Origin: Pseudomicrostroma phylloplanum
Taxonomy: Eukaryota > Basidiomycota > Exobasidiomycetes > Microstromatales
Length of the DNA: 64,000 bases
Direction: 5' to 3'
Assembly (NCBI GenBank): GCA_039545275.1
Contig: BCHS01000001.1
Location: 1,008,853 to 1,072,852 of the forward strand
Shown: positions 1-10,668 of the stretch, one piece after another
Position numbering within the stretch: the first letter of the stretch is position 1
How the letters are laid out: each line of letters opens with the position of its first letter
Notes under the pieces: generated by a model
Told to the model about the DNA's origin: nothing
Database searches by the model: none
What the model saw: the letters and a program-made list of their open reading frames with translations, nothing else
Program-made: the position numbers and the translations under genes

Positions 1-2195
1 ATGCCATCATAAAGCATGCCATTCGCCAGGGCTTGTCCATCGTCCTGGTTCTGAACAAGATCGACCGACTGATCTTAGAGCTCAAGCTCCCTCCGGCCGA
101 AGCTTACTTCAAGATCCGTAATGCGATCGATGAGGTCAACAACGCCATTGCGACGCATGACACAAATCCTGCCCGCAGGGTCGGACCGGAGAGGGGCAAT
201 GTTGTCTTTGCCTCTACGCAGACAGGCTGGTCTTTCACCCTTCGCTCCTTTGCCAAGCTGTATGCTGACAGCTTCGGCGGCATCGACGTCGAAGCCTTCG
301 CAAAGCGTCTGTGGGGCAACATCTACTACAATGAGGAATCGAGAAACTTCTCCCGAAAGGCTGCAGATCCCGAGAGCAAACGCAGCTTTGTCCACTTCAT
401 CTTGGAACCGCTCTACAAGCTCTATACCCAGGTGTTGTCAAGTGACACAGATTCGCTAGCTGCGACACTGAGCAACCTTGGTATTCAGCTCAAGCCAGCT
501 GTCTTCAAGATTGATGTCAGGCCATTGCTCAAAATCGTTCTCAACCACTTCTTCGGACCTAGTACCGGCCTCATGGACGTCATTGCCGAGCACATTCCAT
601 CGCCCAAGGCGGCGGCAGCCAGCAAGATTGCCAATTCGTGGAGTGGTCCTCTGGACTCGTCGTTGGCACAGAGCATGAGTCAATGCGATGCAGACGGACC
701 TCTTGTCATTCAAATCGCTAAGCTGTACCAGACAATCGATGCTCAAGACTTCCGCGCCTTTGGGCGAGTGCTAAGCGGAACTGTCAAGGTCGGCGATCGA
801 GTCAAGGTACTTGGCGAAGGCTACACGCAAGACGATGAAGAAGATCTCGTAATGGCAACTGTAGAAGGGGTATGGGTCAACGAAACAAGATATGTCGTCC
901 CGTCCGAGGGCATTCCCGCTGGGTCTCTAGTCCTCTTGAGCGGTATTGATGCCAACATCACCAAGACTGCAACAGTCGTGTCCCCCTCGATCCCTGCCGA
1001 GGAGCTCTACATCTTCAAGCCCTTGGTTCACATGACCCAATCAGTTCTGAAGGTTGCAGTGGAACCCCTCAACCCCTCTGAACTACCAAAGATGCTGGAT
1101 GGTCTGCGCAAGATCAACAAGTCGTACCCTCTTGCCACTACCAAGGTTGAGGAGAGCGGCGAACACATCATCCTCGGTACCGGAGAGCTCTATCTGGATT
1201 GTGTCATGCACGACCTGCGGAAGCTCTTCAGCGAGATCGAGATCAAGGTTTCTGATCCCACCGTTCGTTTCGCGGAGACAGTCGTGGAGACAAGCGCTGT
1301 CAAGTGCTATGCTCAGACACCCAATAAGCGCAACAAGCTCACCATCATTGCTGAGCCGCTCGAAAAGGGTATTGCAGAGGACATTGAGTCAGGTCGTCTG
1401 AATATCCATCTGCCTCCTAGGGAGCTGGGCAAAGTCTTTGTGGAAAATTACGGGTGGGACTTGCTGGCAGCGAGGTCCATCTGGGCCTTTGGACCCGACG
1501 AAGGTGGTCCGAATATCTTGGTGGATGATACTCTACCTGGAGAGGTGGACAAGAAGCTCCTGTACTCTGTACGAGAGTCGATCAAGCAAGGTTTCCAGTG
1601 GGCGACGCGGGAAGGTCCGCTGAGCGATGAGCCGATCCGCAACGTCAAGCTGCGCATCCTCGACGCGGAATTGGCGTCTGAGCCGATCCATCGGGGTGGG
1701 GGTCAGATGATTCCCACTGCAAGACGGTGCATCTATGCTGCCTTCCTGATGGCGACGCCACGACTGATGGAGCCCATCTATTACGTCGAGGTGCAAGCTC
1801 CTGCCGACTGTGTCAGTGCCGTATACACGGTGCTGGCCAGGAGGAGAGGCCACGTGGTACAGGATCTACCAAAGGCCGGTACCCCACTGTTCACCGTCAA
1901 GGCGTACATCCCGGTCATCGATGCCAATGGCTTCGAGACTGACTTGCGCACAGTGACGCAAGGCCAGGCCTTTTGCCTCCAGACGTTTGACCACTGGAGC
2001 GTTGTGCCTGGAGACCCGACGGATACGACGATCAAGCTGCGACCGCTGGAGCCTGCTCCCCCATTGGGTCTGGCGAGGGACTTTGTGCTCAAGACGAGGA
2101 GGAGAAAGGGTCTGAGCGACCAAATTGCTGTTTCGAGCTATCTGGACCAGGAAATGGTCGTTGCGCTGGCTGCTGGCGGATACGACCTGAACTAG
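1..2195 (+). CDS. SNU114: U5 snRNP GTPase Snu114/EFTUD2, 5'-truncated
   Basis: This is the C-terminal three quarters of the EF-2-like GTPase of the U5 snRNP. It controls Brr2-driven unwinding during spliceosome activation and disassembly. The reading frame is already open at base 3, so the gene begins upstream of the window and no start codon is present here. About 730 residues remain and no intron is seen. The G4 guanine-specificity motif NKID lies near residue 18 of the visible part. It is followed by the family stretch [11 protein letters not shown], the domain II beta-barrel, the EF-2-like domain III/IV ([15 protein letters not shown]) and the conserved tail [12 protein letters not shown]. 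That tail distinguishes Snu114 from EF-2 itself. The stop is TAG at 2193-2195. The assignment is firm; only the missing N-terminus is unknown. Confidence 0.95.
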   Translation, partial: AIIKHAIRQGLSIVLVLNKIDRLILELKLPPAEAYFKIRNAIDEVNNAIATHDTNPARRVGPERGNVVFASTQTGWSFTLRSFAKLYADSFGGIDVEAFAKRLWGNIYYNEESRNFSRKAADPESKRSFVHFILEPLYKLYTQVLSSDTDSLAATLSNLGIQLKPAVFKIDVRPLLKIVLNHFFGPSTGLMDVIAEHIPSPKAAAASKIANSWSGPLDSSLAQSMSQCDADGPLVIQIAKLYQTIDAQDFRAFGRVLSGTVKVGDRVKVLGEGYTQDDEEDLVMATVEGVWVNETRYVVPSEGIPAGSLVLLSGIDANITKTATVVSPSIPAEELYIFKPLVHMTQSVLKVAVEPLNPSELPKMLDGLRKINKSYPLATTKVEESGEHIILGTGELYLDCVMHDLRKLFSEIEIKVSDPTVRFAETVVETSAVKCYAQTPNKRNKLTIIAEPLEKGIAEDIESGRLNIHLPPRELGKVFVENYGWDLLAARSIWAFGPDEGGPNILVDDTLPGEVDKKLLYSVRESIKQGFQWATREGPLSDEPIRNVKLRILDAELASEPIHRGGGQMIPTARRCIYAAFLMATPRLMEPIYYVEVQAPADCVSAVYTVLARRRGHVVQDLPKAGTPLFTVKAYIPVIDANGFETDLRTVTQGQAFCLQTFDHWSVVPGDPTDTTIKLRPLEPAPPLGLARDFVLKTRRRKGLSDQIAVSSYLDQEMVVALAAGGYDLN

Positions 2196-2850
2196 GCGTG
2201 GGCCGTTGAAGAGTCCAAGACGGCAATGCTAATCTCGTCGCGTGGGAGCCAGGTGTGTGTCTTCTATTGCATGTCTTCTTCCTCTTCTCCCTCGTCAACT
2301 ACCCTGTACTATATTGAGGACATGAATCTGTGTGTGATCGAGATGCCCCTCTGGCTTGGCGAAGTGGCGCTGTCAAGGGCACGAGGGCGGTTGACCGCTG
2401 CCAAAGAAGGTGGGTGACGTTACCGCCTCTGTGTCTAGTGCCCGCCTTTTGCTCTTGGACCCTCGGCGCGGCCGTCGTCACCGGTGAGGCGGAGTTGGTA
2501 TCTTGCATGGGCGGGCCCCCTTCCTGGCCCTGGCCCCGCCGCCCCCGCGCCTCCGCGACAGGAAGCAGCACAGCTTGGAGATGCGGCAGTGAAGTGACTG
2601 CCAAGCAACCAACCAAGCGAGCGAGCGAGGGAGGGAGAGAGAGAGACCCAGGCAAGGTACAGACAGACCAGAGATCAGACAGAGACCAGCCCTTCTGCCA
2701 CCCTCCCCGCACACAGCCCCATTTACAATCCATACCTCTCCACCACCATCTTCCTCCACACTTCGAGCTCAGGACACAGGCGGCCCATACAACGGTACCG
2801 TATACTCGTGCATCTACATCGGCTACACAGTAAGAGAAGAGGATCCCATC
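2196..2850. other. Intergenic: 3' end of SNU114 and promoter of the exchanger gene
   Basis: No supported gene. The stretch holds a purine-rich simple repeat at about 2616-2647 (GCGA, GGGA and GA units). Open frames on the minus strand here overlap the exchanger antisense and have no family features. Confidence 0.5.
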
Positions 2851-4471
2851 ATGCGTACGTAGACCAGACCCCGCATGAAGACGAGACTCCGGATGCCTCT
2901 TCCTAACGCGTCTGCCCACTCCTTCCTCTCGCGCTGGTCCCCGCAGCTTCTTTGGAGAACACCCCGCTTCTGGGGAGCAACGGAGTGAGTAGCTTCCTCG
3001 CCTCCATCTGCACGGTGCAAGGGAGGGAGAGATTGGCACACGCCAAGGCAGCGCACGGCACTTCGCCAAGAGGAGCCAGCTCGGTAAAAGCGGAATGCTC
3101 ACATTCTCCCTTTCCCACCCTCTTCCTCCCCTTCTCGCGATCCCAGGGAGCTTCCTCTGGCGGCGGACCCACTTTTCTCTCCTCCTTCAGGTGGATCATC
3201 ACTAGCTCATGGCTCAATGTCCTCTGCATCTTCATTCCGCTGGGCATCGTGGCTGAGAAGATGAAGTGGGATGCTGTATGGATCTTCTCTTTGAACTTCC
3301 TGGCCATCGTGCCCTTGGCAAAGGTGAGCATCCACTATCCAGACGGAAACGGAGTACCTCATGTGTGCAGCCCATTGACCTTTGCATCCCCGATGCTTGC
3401 TCTATATCTAGCTCCTTGGTGATGCTACAGAGCAGGCAGCTCTCAAGCTCGGCTCCACTCTGGGAGGTCTCCTCAATGCCACCTTCGGTAACGCGGTCGA
3501 GCTCATCGTCGGGATCGTGGCTCTCTTCCAAGGTCAGCTGCGAATCGTGCAGACTTCCCTCATCGGATCCATCCTGTCCAACATCCTCCTCGTCCTGGGC
3601 ATGTCCTTCGCCTTTGGAGGAGTTCACTTCACAGAGAACACTTTCCAGCAGACGGCTGCTCAGGCTTCGGGCAGTATCATGATGTTGAGCGTAGTCGCCA
3701 TTGCCCTTCCCGCCGCATACCAAGGAGGCGCAGTCTCCCAGCTGTTCGGCGGCAAGGAAGCCGCGCAGCCCGGCTCCACCGAGGCTGGTATCCTCTTCAT
3801 CTCGCGTGGTACTTCCGTCGTGCTGCTCCTGGTCTACATGCTCTACCTCTACTTCCAGCTCAAGTCGCACGCATTCCTGTACGAAGGTGAAGAGGGAGAC
3901 GAAGAGGAGGAGGAGACGCCTCAGATGACACCAGTGGCCGCCGTCGTGGCGTTGGGCATCATCACCGTCATCACATCCTTTTCGGCAGACTACCTCGTGG
4001 GCGCCATCGACGAGACGGCCAACGAGTACGGGATCCCCAAGGCTTTCATCTCCACCATCCTGCTGCCCATCATCGGCAATGCCGCCGAGCACGCAACGAG
4101 CTGTCTCATGGCCTACAAGGGCAAGATGGAGATTGCCATTGGTGTCTCGGTGGGATCGTCGATCCAGATTGCCATGGGCTTGCTGCCCAGTCTGATCATC
4201 GTTGCCTGGATCATCGGACAGCCATTGACGCTGTACTTCCAGACCTTTGAGACTGTGAGTAAGAAGATGGACATGGGAGGTCGGACGCTTTTACAAAGAC
4301 ACTCCGCTCATCTGACCACCCGCTGCTTAAACTCCCCACGTACAGGTCGTCCTCGTCTCTGCTGTCATCCTGGTCAACTCGTTGATCCAAGACGGCCGAA
4401 GCAACTACATGGAAGGTGTGATGCTCTTCAGTCTCTACATCGTCGCCGCCCTCTCCTTCTGGGTGTCGTAG
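2851..4471 (+). CDS. VCX1: Vacuolar Ca2+/H+ exchanger (CAX family)
   Basis: This antiporter uses the vacuolar proton gradient to sequester cytosolic calcium. The spliced model is 2851-2854, 2947-2984, 3147-3323, 3412-4254 and 4346-4471, giving 395 aa, the usual size for this family. The two cation-selecting repeats are visible: c-1 with GNAVE near residues 99-103 and c-2 with GNAAEH near 295-300. An acidic loop of Glu/Asp near 232-242 separates the two halves, as in CAX proteins. Many hydrophobic segments are seen. The first coding exon is only ATG plus one base (ATGC), and the codon CCT is completed by exon 2. The start is inferred from this splice phase and from the leader MPSLENTPLLG. The exon 3 acceptor at 3145-3146 is chosen over the later AG at 3189-3190 because only it keeps the phase. 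Confidence 0.9.
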
Positions 4472-5219
4472 ATCCACCAAGCAAAATTGCGGAGAGCAGC
4501 AGATCATCTGCCTACGTTGCCATGCGAAGTCTACGTAGCCTACCCGACCACAGCGCTACCTGTTCTGCCCCGTCCAACCCTTTAGTCTTCTGTGTTCATA
4601 GCTCTGAGACGCCCCCGCCCGACTTGTATTGCCTTCCTTTACTCTGGTCAGAAGCGTCCGCCAAGTGCTGCGGAGTTGATCGCTTTCTTGACCACCGACC
4701 GAGCGACCTGCCGCATACTACTGTCTCAATCTGCATTACTCCTGTGCTCGCTCAAATGGAAGCTTCTGATGTGAATTGTGAGCGGCGTGTCGCTAGTAGA
4801 TCGAAGGCTCAGAGTGTCAAGCAAGGAACGCGGCGCGGCGTCTTTCCCGCGTGGCTCGAAAGTGCGTCATTGCTCACTCGTGGCCCGTTTGATCGGCCTC
4901 GGAGAAATCGGACCGTGAATCTGGAGCGGCAGAGTGGCGCCGAGCCTAAGGGCAGAGCAGAGCAGAGCAGAGGCAAAGGTCCTTGTTCGCCGTCTGGTGA
5001 AACCTTCAGCACCTGGTATCGATATCGCAGCTTCCTTCCTTCCTTGCTCCCTCCCTCCGTCCTTCTTATCTGCCACCTCCTCTCGGCTTGGGTCCCCTGG
5101 TACTGGTTGGCGTACTTGGCCGTGCCTTCCTTCTCCTTCTCCTCTCCTCTCCCCTCTCTGTCTATCTGTCTCTCTCTCTCTCATATATTCGGCGACACCT
5201 TTCCTTCCTCTATCTCAGC
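4472..5219. other. Intergenic with pyrimidine-rich promoter tract
   Basis: No supported gene. From about 5036 to the next start codon the plus strand is dominated by C and T, including CTTC, CTCC and a TCTC run near 5165-5182. This is a common look for fungal core promoters and 5' leaders. The open frame of the exchanger's fourth exon continues through here only because its donor at 4255 was ignored. Confidence 0.5.
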
Positions 5220-6221
5220 ATGCCTTCCTCTTCTTCCTCTTCGTCTACCGTGCGCAGGGCAAACCGCGCGAGCAGGCGCTCAAGTCGAGTCCCCGCCCTC
5301 TGGGTCGCAGCAGCAGTAGCTCTCCTCGTCTTCCTCTCGACCGCAACGAGCATCTCGGCGCATCCATCCCCATCCAACCCCAGCGAATCCTGCAGCTCTC
5401 TCAGCAAGCGCGACAGCTCTCAATCCGTCTTTGGAGAATTGCCCAATGCAGTCGACTACTACAATCCAGCCAATGGTGGTGGTCAAATGCTCACGATCAT
5501 CCCTGAGCTAGACGTGGGGGAGCCAATCAACATCATCGTGAGCGGTCGTAGCTCGCGCTCCGTCCTCACTCCCGTAGGGTTTCTCCTCTGGGCCACCTCC
5601 ATCAACTATGGTGTCTCCTGCCTCGGCTCCTCGGACATCGGTACAGTCCAGTCTGCCGACCTGGGAGATGGATACGGTCCGAGACCTCAGGGAAGCGACG
5701 GCGAGGGTATCAATGGTGTGCTGCGATACAACTATGACTCGCCCTACTTTGGCACCTGCAAGGAGACCTTTGTCGGTGGAAGCCACATGCGCTGGTTCAT
5801 CCAGAACGGCACCGATGCCGATTCCTCGGCCATCTTCCTCGCGGCTTCGACCGAGCTCTCACTTGCGTATGGACACGACATTTCGCCGAATGGCTACAAT
5901 ATCGGTCGGGACGAGATTGTGGGCAATGCTACTAACCCAGAGGGCACCTCGTGGGAAGGAAACAACTACAACACCACTGTCATCTGGGTTCCTGCGGGCC
6001 TGCTGCTCAATGCTACTAGCGAAGGAGTCAACCACCCCAACGTCGCTCCACCCGGACAGGCAGCCCAGGACGGTATGGTGGCCGTGTTGACAATTACTCA
6101 GCTCGAAGGATCTGCAAGCCAGGTAGAGGCCACGGACGGTGCCAGGAGTGCTGGTCGTGTAGGAGCCACCGCTTTCTTCACCCTTCTCGCCGCTGGACTG
6201 CTCTTGGCAGCGTCGTTGTGA
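5220..6221 (+). CDS. Secreted GPI-anchored-type protein of unknown function
   Basis: An intronless 333 aa protein that I do not recognise beyond its architecture. The N-terminus is Ser/Arg-rich followed by a hydrophobic core (ALWVAAAVALLVFLSTA, about residues 24-42) that fits a long signal peptide. The middle is globular with few charges, several N-glycosylation sequons (NGT, NAT, NTT) and a few cysteines that could pair. The C-terminus is a small/hydrophobic tail (FFTLLAAGLLLAASL) ending directly at the stop, as expected for GPI-anchor attachment. It is therefore probably displayed on the plasma membrane or cell wall. The ATG at 5220 is the first Met. The upstream open frame starts at a TTG inside the pyrimidine-rich leader and is not credible. 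The function is unknown. Confidence 0.75.
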   Translation: MPSSSSSSSTVRRANRASRRSSRVPALWVAAAVALLVFLSTATSISAHPSPSNPSESCSSLSKRDSSQSVFGELPNAVDYYNPANGGGQMLTIIPELDVGEPINIIVSGRSSRSVLTPVGFLLWATSINYGVSCLGSSDIGTVQSADLGDGYGPRPQGSDGEGINGVLRYNYDSPYFGTCKETFVGGSHMRWFIQNGTDADSSAIFLAASTELSLAYGHDISPNGYNIGRDEIVGNATNPEGTSWEGNNYNTTVIWVPAGLLLNATSEGVNHPNVAPPGQAAQDGMVAVLTITQLEGSASQVEATDGARSAGRVGATAFFTLLAAGLLLAASL

Positions 6222-6490
6222 GCCCAGCTGGACATGACCACGGACACCAGCTCCTCACCCGCCCTCGATCTCCCGAGCGCCCACTCTCTTCCTGCATGCC
6301 TCCCTCTCTCTCTCGCCTTCACTGTATACCACCGATCCGTACTCTATCAGTCGCTCTACGGCGGCATTCTACTCTACGACTCGCATCTTCCTACACTGTG
6401 CCACTCTCTTGTTCTTTATATAGACGTGTTCGACGAATTTATTATTATGTTGACGCCTGAGCAGAACAGCGCAGAGCATGAGCCCAGTTG

Positions 6491-7290
6491 TTATCCTCGG
6501 AAGAGGGCACACTTGTTCAGGATCTTCTTCAGTGCCTGTGGAGATGAATAGATACGAGATAGATGAGTCTCTCCTCTCCTCTTCAAAGTGGGCACTATTG
6601 TCACTCCGTCACGCAGCAGTCTGGTCCTCAACTCACTGGTGGTTTCCGATTGGGCGCAATGGCGATGCACGTCGGGATATTATCCGGCTGCTCGATCCAC
6701 ATAGTGTGCACAGGAAACTCGTCCTCCTCGTCCTCCGCCTCCCTTTCGCCCTGATCTCGGCTTTGTGTCCTCTCCTGCTGCCTCTTCTCCCACTCGGCCC
6801 TAGCTGCGCTCAACCTCTTACTGAGCTCCTCCAGTCCTTCCTCCTCCTCACTCTGATCCCCAGCTTGATCCACTGCTGCACCACTCTTTTTCTTCTTCTC
6901 CTTCCCAGGCCACTGCAAAACAACCTTGTGCATTCCTCCCTTGAGTCCCTCGGGGGAGAGGTACTCCCTTGTCAGGGCGTGCTGCGAAGTGAGGGCGAGG
7001 ATGGCACAGGCGGCGTGGGCGCCTTGGGCGATCAGGGGACCGGTGGACCAGCCTGGTTGGGTGGGGAGGGAGCGGGGGAGGATGAGTTGCATTACTAGTG
7101 GAGGTGGGGCAGAGGAGGAGGAAGTGGGGGCAGCATTTGTACTGGTACTGGCAACGGTACCAGCATTGGCGGCGGAGGAGGAGGACGAGGAAGATGCCAT
7201 CCTGCTCTGTCTCACGCTGCAGAGCTGTGCGATGGGTTGCTGGCTGATGGAGCTATCACGAGGAAGCGATCGGACGGAAGCCCTCAGCAT
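6491..7290 (-). CDS. PTRHD1-like peptidyl-tRNA hydrolase
   Basis: This resembles the PTRHD1 branch of the PTH2 superfamily, which hydrolyses peptidyl-tRNA or is inferred to. Minus-strand exons are 7290-6637 and 6535-6491. The donor is CCA|gtgagt and the acceptor cacag|GCACTG. The family signatures are PGWSTGPLIAQGAHAA, then KVVLQW, then EQPDNIPTCIA near the C-terminus. The short second exon supplies the typical ending ALKKILNKCALF. Between the halves sits a lysine- and glutamate-rich insertion (KEKKKK, EEEEGLEEL) of about 70 residues. The start is uncertain. I use the ATG at 7290, which gives an Arg/Ser-rich leader that could be a mitochondrial presequence. An in-frame ATG at 7200 would give a shorter protein beginning with a serine run, and the frame stays open to 7341. 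Confidence 0.8.
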
Positions 7291-8036
7291 GTAGATGGGA
7301 ATGCTCAAAGAGAATGAAGCGGATGAAGTCCAACTGCTCAAGCTCCGGCGGCTTGTCGGTATTGCAGAGGATGTCAGTGCGTCTCGACGGGAAGAAGTGC
7401 AATATCTGTCTGTGCTCCCGCCCGGCGCGTTACTCGGCCCTAAGCACGGCCTAGTGGATTCCCGACCTCAGAGACACCTTCGTACAACGCTAGCGAGGGA
7501 GCTTGACCCACGCAGAGGGGAGTGGTGATTCGAGCTCCTCTAAGGCACCGTCTATCTCATGCTCCAGTGGCTTACAAGGGCAAAGATTGGCTACTGTGCT
7601 TTCTCTCCGGGCTGTCCGGGGCTCACCGGGGCCGGTGGGTGGGGCGCAGCCCAATGTGCGTTGCAGCCCCGCCGCGGGGGTGGAGCCAAGGCGAGACAGG
7701 AAGATATCAGCACCTGGGCGCCCAGGGTAGAAGGGAATATAAAGCTGTCCCGACGAACAAGTAGACAATCTCTCCGTACTTGCCTGTCACACCAACGTTC
7801 TAGCATTGTTTGACATCCTGCCAATGTGAGTTGATGGCCCTGACGCACTTGTATTCCTACTAGTAGTATCTCCGGTCTCTGGTCCGGTCCGGTGCCGAGG
7901 CGCGACCCTCCTCCACCGGTGTTGCCGCTCCCGCCTGACCCGCTGCTCCGAGGCTCCACATCCTCTCTTTCTTCTGCACTCTCGCTGATTACTCGTCTCT
8001 CCATTCTTGCCGTCACTCATCCCCTTGCCAGAGTCC
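7291..8036. promoter_or_regulatory. Divergent promoter region, PTRHD1-like gene / SSADH
   Basis: No supported gene. A TATA-like element (aatataaag) lies near 7736-7744. A gtgagt at about 7825 and a ccag at about 8027-8030 could bound an intron in the SSADH 5' leader. This is untested. Confidence 0.4.
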
Positions 8037-9716
8037 ATGTCGACTGCTCTTCGTAACACACACATCGTACGACTAAACACTCGCAACGCTACTGCGCCCT
8101 GCACTACAGCCACACGTATCTTTGCATCTCGGACTGCTACTGCGCTCGTTACATCTGCATCGAACCGATCTTCTCTTCAGACTACCCGCTGCTTCACCAC
8201 CACACCGATTGCCAAGATGCCGCAGATGCCAAAGAACATCATCAAGAAGGGACAGGACGACCTCAAGTTGTCCAACAAGTCCCTTCTGATCAACAAGGGT
8301 CTGATCAATGGAGAGTGGGTCGACGCCAAGAGCGGCAAGACTCTCGAGGTCCTGAACAAGTCGACGCTGGCTACGATCGGTAGCGTGCCAGACATGGGTC
8401 TGGAGGACGTAAAGGCGGCCATCGACGCTGCTTACGAGGCAGGCAAGAGCTGGAGGGCCAAGACGGCAAAGGAGAGGTCTGACCTCCTCTACGCCCTCTA
8501 TGCCGAGCTTCAGGCCAATGCCGAGGACCTGGCCAAGATCATCGTGGGAGAGAACGGAAAGTCGCTGACTGAGGCCAAGGGAGAGGTGGCCTACTCCAAC
8601 TCTTTCATCCAATGGTTTGCCGCTGAGGCCCAGAGGACCTACGGACAGGTCATCCCTGCTCCTCTTCCCGGCGTTCGCAACGTGGTCATCAAGCAGCCCG
8701 TTGGCGTAACTGGTCTGATCACTCCATGGAACTTCCCAGCAGCGATGATCACCAGGAAGGTCGGTCCTGCTCTTGCCGCTGGATGTACCGCGGTGGTCAA
8801 GGTGCCTGCCGAGACGCCCTTCTCTGGTCTAGCCATTGCCCAACTTGCCGAGAAGGTCGGTGTGCCAAAGGGTGTGATCAACGTCGTCGCCTGTGCCAAG
8901 GGAGACAACGAAGCCGCCGTGGGCAAGGAGCTCTGCGAGAACCCCAAGGTGAAGAAGATTTCCTTCACCGGCTCTACTCGCGTGGGCAAGATCCTCATGT
9001 CGCAGTGCTCTGGCACGCTCAAGAAGATGAGCATGGAGCTAGGTGGAAACGCACCCTTTGTCGTCTTCGATGACGCCGATCTGGACAAGGCCGTGGATGG
9101 AGCGATCGCATGCAAGTTCCGTGGTTCAGGCCAGACGTGCGTGTGCGCCAACCGACTTTACGTGCACGAAAAGGTCTACGACGAGTTTGCCAAGCGCCTC
9201 GCGGCCAAGGTGGATGCCTTTAAGCTGGGCAACGGACTGGACGAGGGAGTCACCCATGGTCCTCTGGTGAACCAGGCTGGACTGGAGAAGGTCGAGAAGC
9301 ACGTCGACGACTCGGTCAAGGCGGGCGCAAAGATCCTCTTGGGCGGTAAGCGCGGAGAGGGTACCTTCTTCGAGCCCACGATCCTCACCGACCTCCCGCA
9401 CCACCCACCCACCGACTACGAAGAGACCTTTGGCCCTCTTGCCGCCCTGTACAAGTTCTCCTCTGAGGAGGAAGTGGTGCGAATGTGCAACGATGTCGAG
9501 GTGGGTCTCGCCGGGTACTTCTACTCCAAGGACGTGGGAAGGGTGTGGCGGGTGGCAGAGGCAATGGAGACGGGAATGGTGGGAATCAACACTGGTATTC
9601 TCTCGCAGGCGCAGGTTCCCTTTGGTGGTATCAAGGAGAGTGGATTCGGCAGGGAAGGAGGGTCCTCCATCTCTGAGTTCATGGTCGACAAGCTCATGGT
9701 CTTTGGTCCCGTCTAA
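8037..9716 (+). CDS. UGA2: Mitochondrial succinate-semialdehyde dehydrogenase
   Basis: Oxidises succinic semialdehyde to succinate with NAD(P)+, the last step of the GABA shunt. The protein is 559 aa with no intron. About 60 N-terminal residues are rich in Thr, Arg, Ala and Asn and lack acids, as in a mitochondrial targeting peptide; RCFTTTP looks like a processing region. The aldehyde dehydrogenase core follows: TPWNFPAAMITRK, the NAD-binding SFTGSTRVGK, the general base in MELGGNAP (Glu near 334) and the nucleophile in GQTCVCANR (Cys near 368). The second Cys two residues later is typical of SSADH. C-terminal PFGGIKESGFGREG also matches SSADH. The ATG at 8037 is preferred because the longer frame opens with a TTG. 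The assignment to SSADH rather than another ALDH is strong. Confidence 0.93.
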   Translation: MSTALRNTHIVRLNTRNATAPCTTATRIFASRTATALVTSASNRSSLQTTRCFTTTPIAKMPQMPKNIIKKGQDDLKLSNKSLLINKGLINGEWVDAKSGKTLEVLNKSTLATIGSVPDMGLEDVKAAIDAAYEAGKSWRAKTAKERSDLLYALYAELQANAEDLAKIIVGENGKSLTEAKGEVAYSNSFIQWFAAEAQRTYGQVIPAPLPGVRNVVIKQPVGVTGLITPWNFPAAMITRKVGPALAAGCTAVVKVPAETPFSGLAIAQLAEKVGVPKGVINVVACAKGDNEAAVGKELCENPKVKKISFTGSTRVGKILMSQCSGTLKKMSMELGGNAPFVVFDDADLDKAVDGAIACKFRGSGQTCVCANRLYVHEKVYDEFAKRLAAKVDAFKLGNGLDEGVTHGPLVNQAGLEKVEKHVDDSVKAGAKILLGGKRGEGTFFEPTILTDLPHHPPTDYEETFGPLAALYKFSSEEEVVRMCNDVEVGLAGYFYSKDVGRVWRVAEAMETGMVGINTGILSQAQVPFGGIKESGFGREGGSSISEFMVDKLMVFGPV

Positions 9717-10668
9717 AGTGTCAGAAGGACCTGGAGTCGCAAGGGTGTCTTGTTGTCCGCTAATGTGTAATGCTACTGTCAATCGAAGCTGCTCCCTCTT
9801 CGTACTATCGGGCTTGCTTTGCAGTCCCATCAATCTCGCCTGCCTCTGGAGTGGTGATGAATGATTTCTTGTATCACTCGAGCGCAGGTAGAATTCTAGT
9901 CATGGCGTCGTCGAGTGTCACAGACCACTGACTCGAGGCCACCGCTCTAGAGCGTGCGGGTGTCAAGAGGGAGGCAGGCTTTCCCTTGTTTAAGCTGGAT
10001 GGGAACGCTTGCGCTTCACGCCGACGTGAAGTTCCCGTAGATCCGCCCCCGTTCCCGAAGAGAGTCCACTTCGCCAGGCAGGCGAGGTCTATGCTGAGAC
10101 CCAATGTTTCATCAGCCCGAACCTTGCGTGTAAGCACCTCTGTGGCACCAGAGTCTCAGCGCGAAGCTCCCATTGTACGAAGCAGCGAGGCGCCTACGAG
10201 CGGCATCACGACTGAGGTCGAGCAAGTATCGCCGGCCGAGCGTGAGTGTCAATTCTGCATACATGAAAGAACGGAGCGGCACGGAGAGCAAAAATGCAAC
10301 AAGGAGCGTCAGTCATCCGATGTACCCACTGGCCAGCAGCTGAAGGTGCCTTAGACCACAACCCATCCCTTATCACGCCTTCCGTACCATCTTTCCATCA
10401 CAGTCTGTACCTCACGCGATCACTCTGGAGTATGCTGTGAATGGAGAATCGTAGTGGAGGAAGTGCAGAAAGAACAATGGGAGATGAAAAGCCGCCAAGG
10501 CGTCTGTCTGGTGACGGGGCGACGGCCCCTTTTGGCTGTAAAAGAGAGAGATTGTATACAAGAATGGACGAATGGCGAGGATGCCCGAATGAGCAATCCT
10601 GGCCCCCCTCCCACGACTCCACCCTTCCCCTTCGACTTTCCACGACTGGAGAACGCTTAGCCCGCTGC
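9717..10668. other. Intergenic between two convergent genes, no gene found
   Basis: This carries the 3' ends of SSADH and uL2. Open frames near 9986-10354 (plus) and 9874-10137 (minus) have no recognisable family, and the plus one has no ATG. I support nothing here. Confidence 0.4.

Noticed and set aside
3181..3191. AG at 3189-3190 as the acceptor for exchanger exon 3
   Set aside because: It puts the join out of phase with exon 2. The AG at 3145-3146 keeps phase and adds a normal N-terminal stretch.
2299..4092. Two long minus-strand frames (2299-3102 and 3232-4092)
   Set aside because: Overlap the Ca2+/H+ exchanger exons antisense and show no family features.
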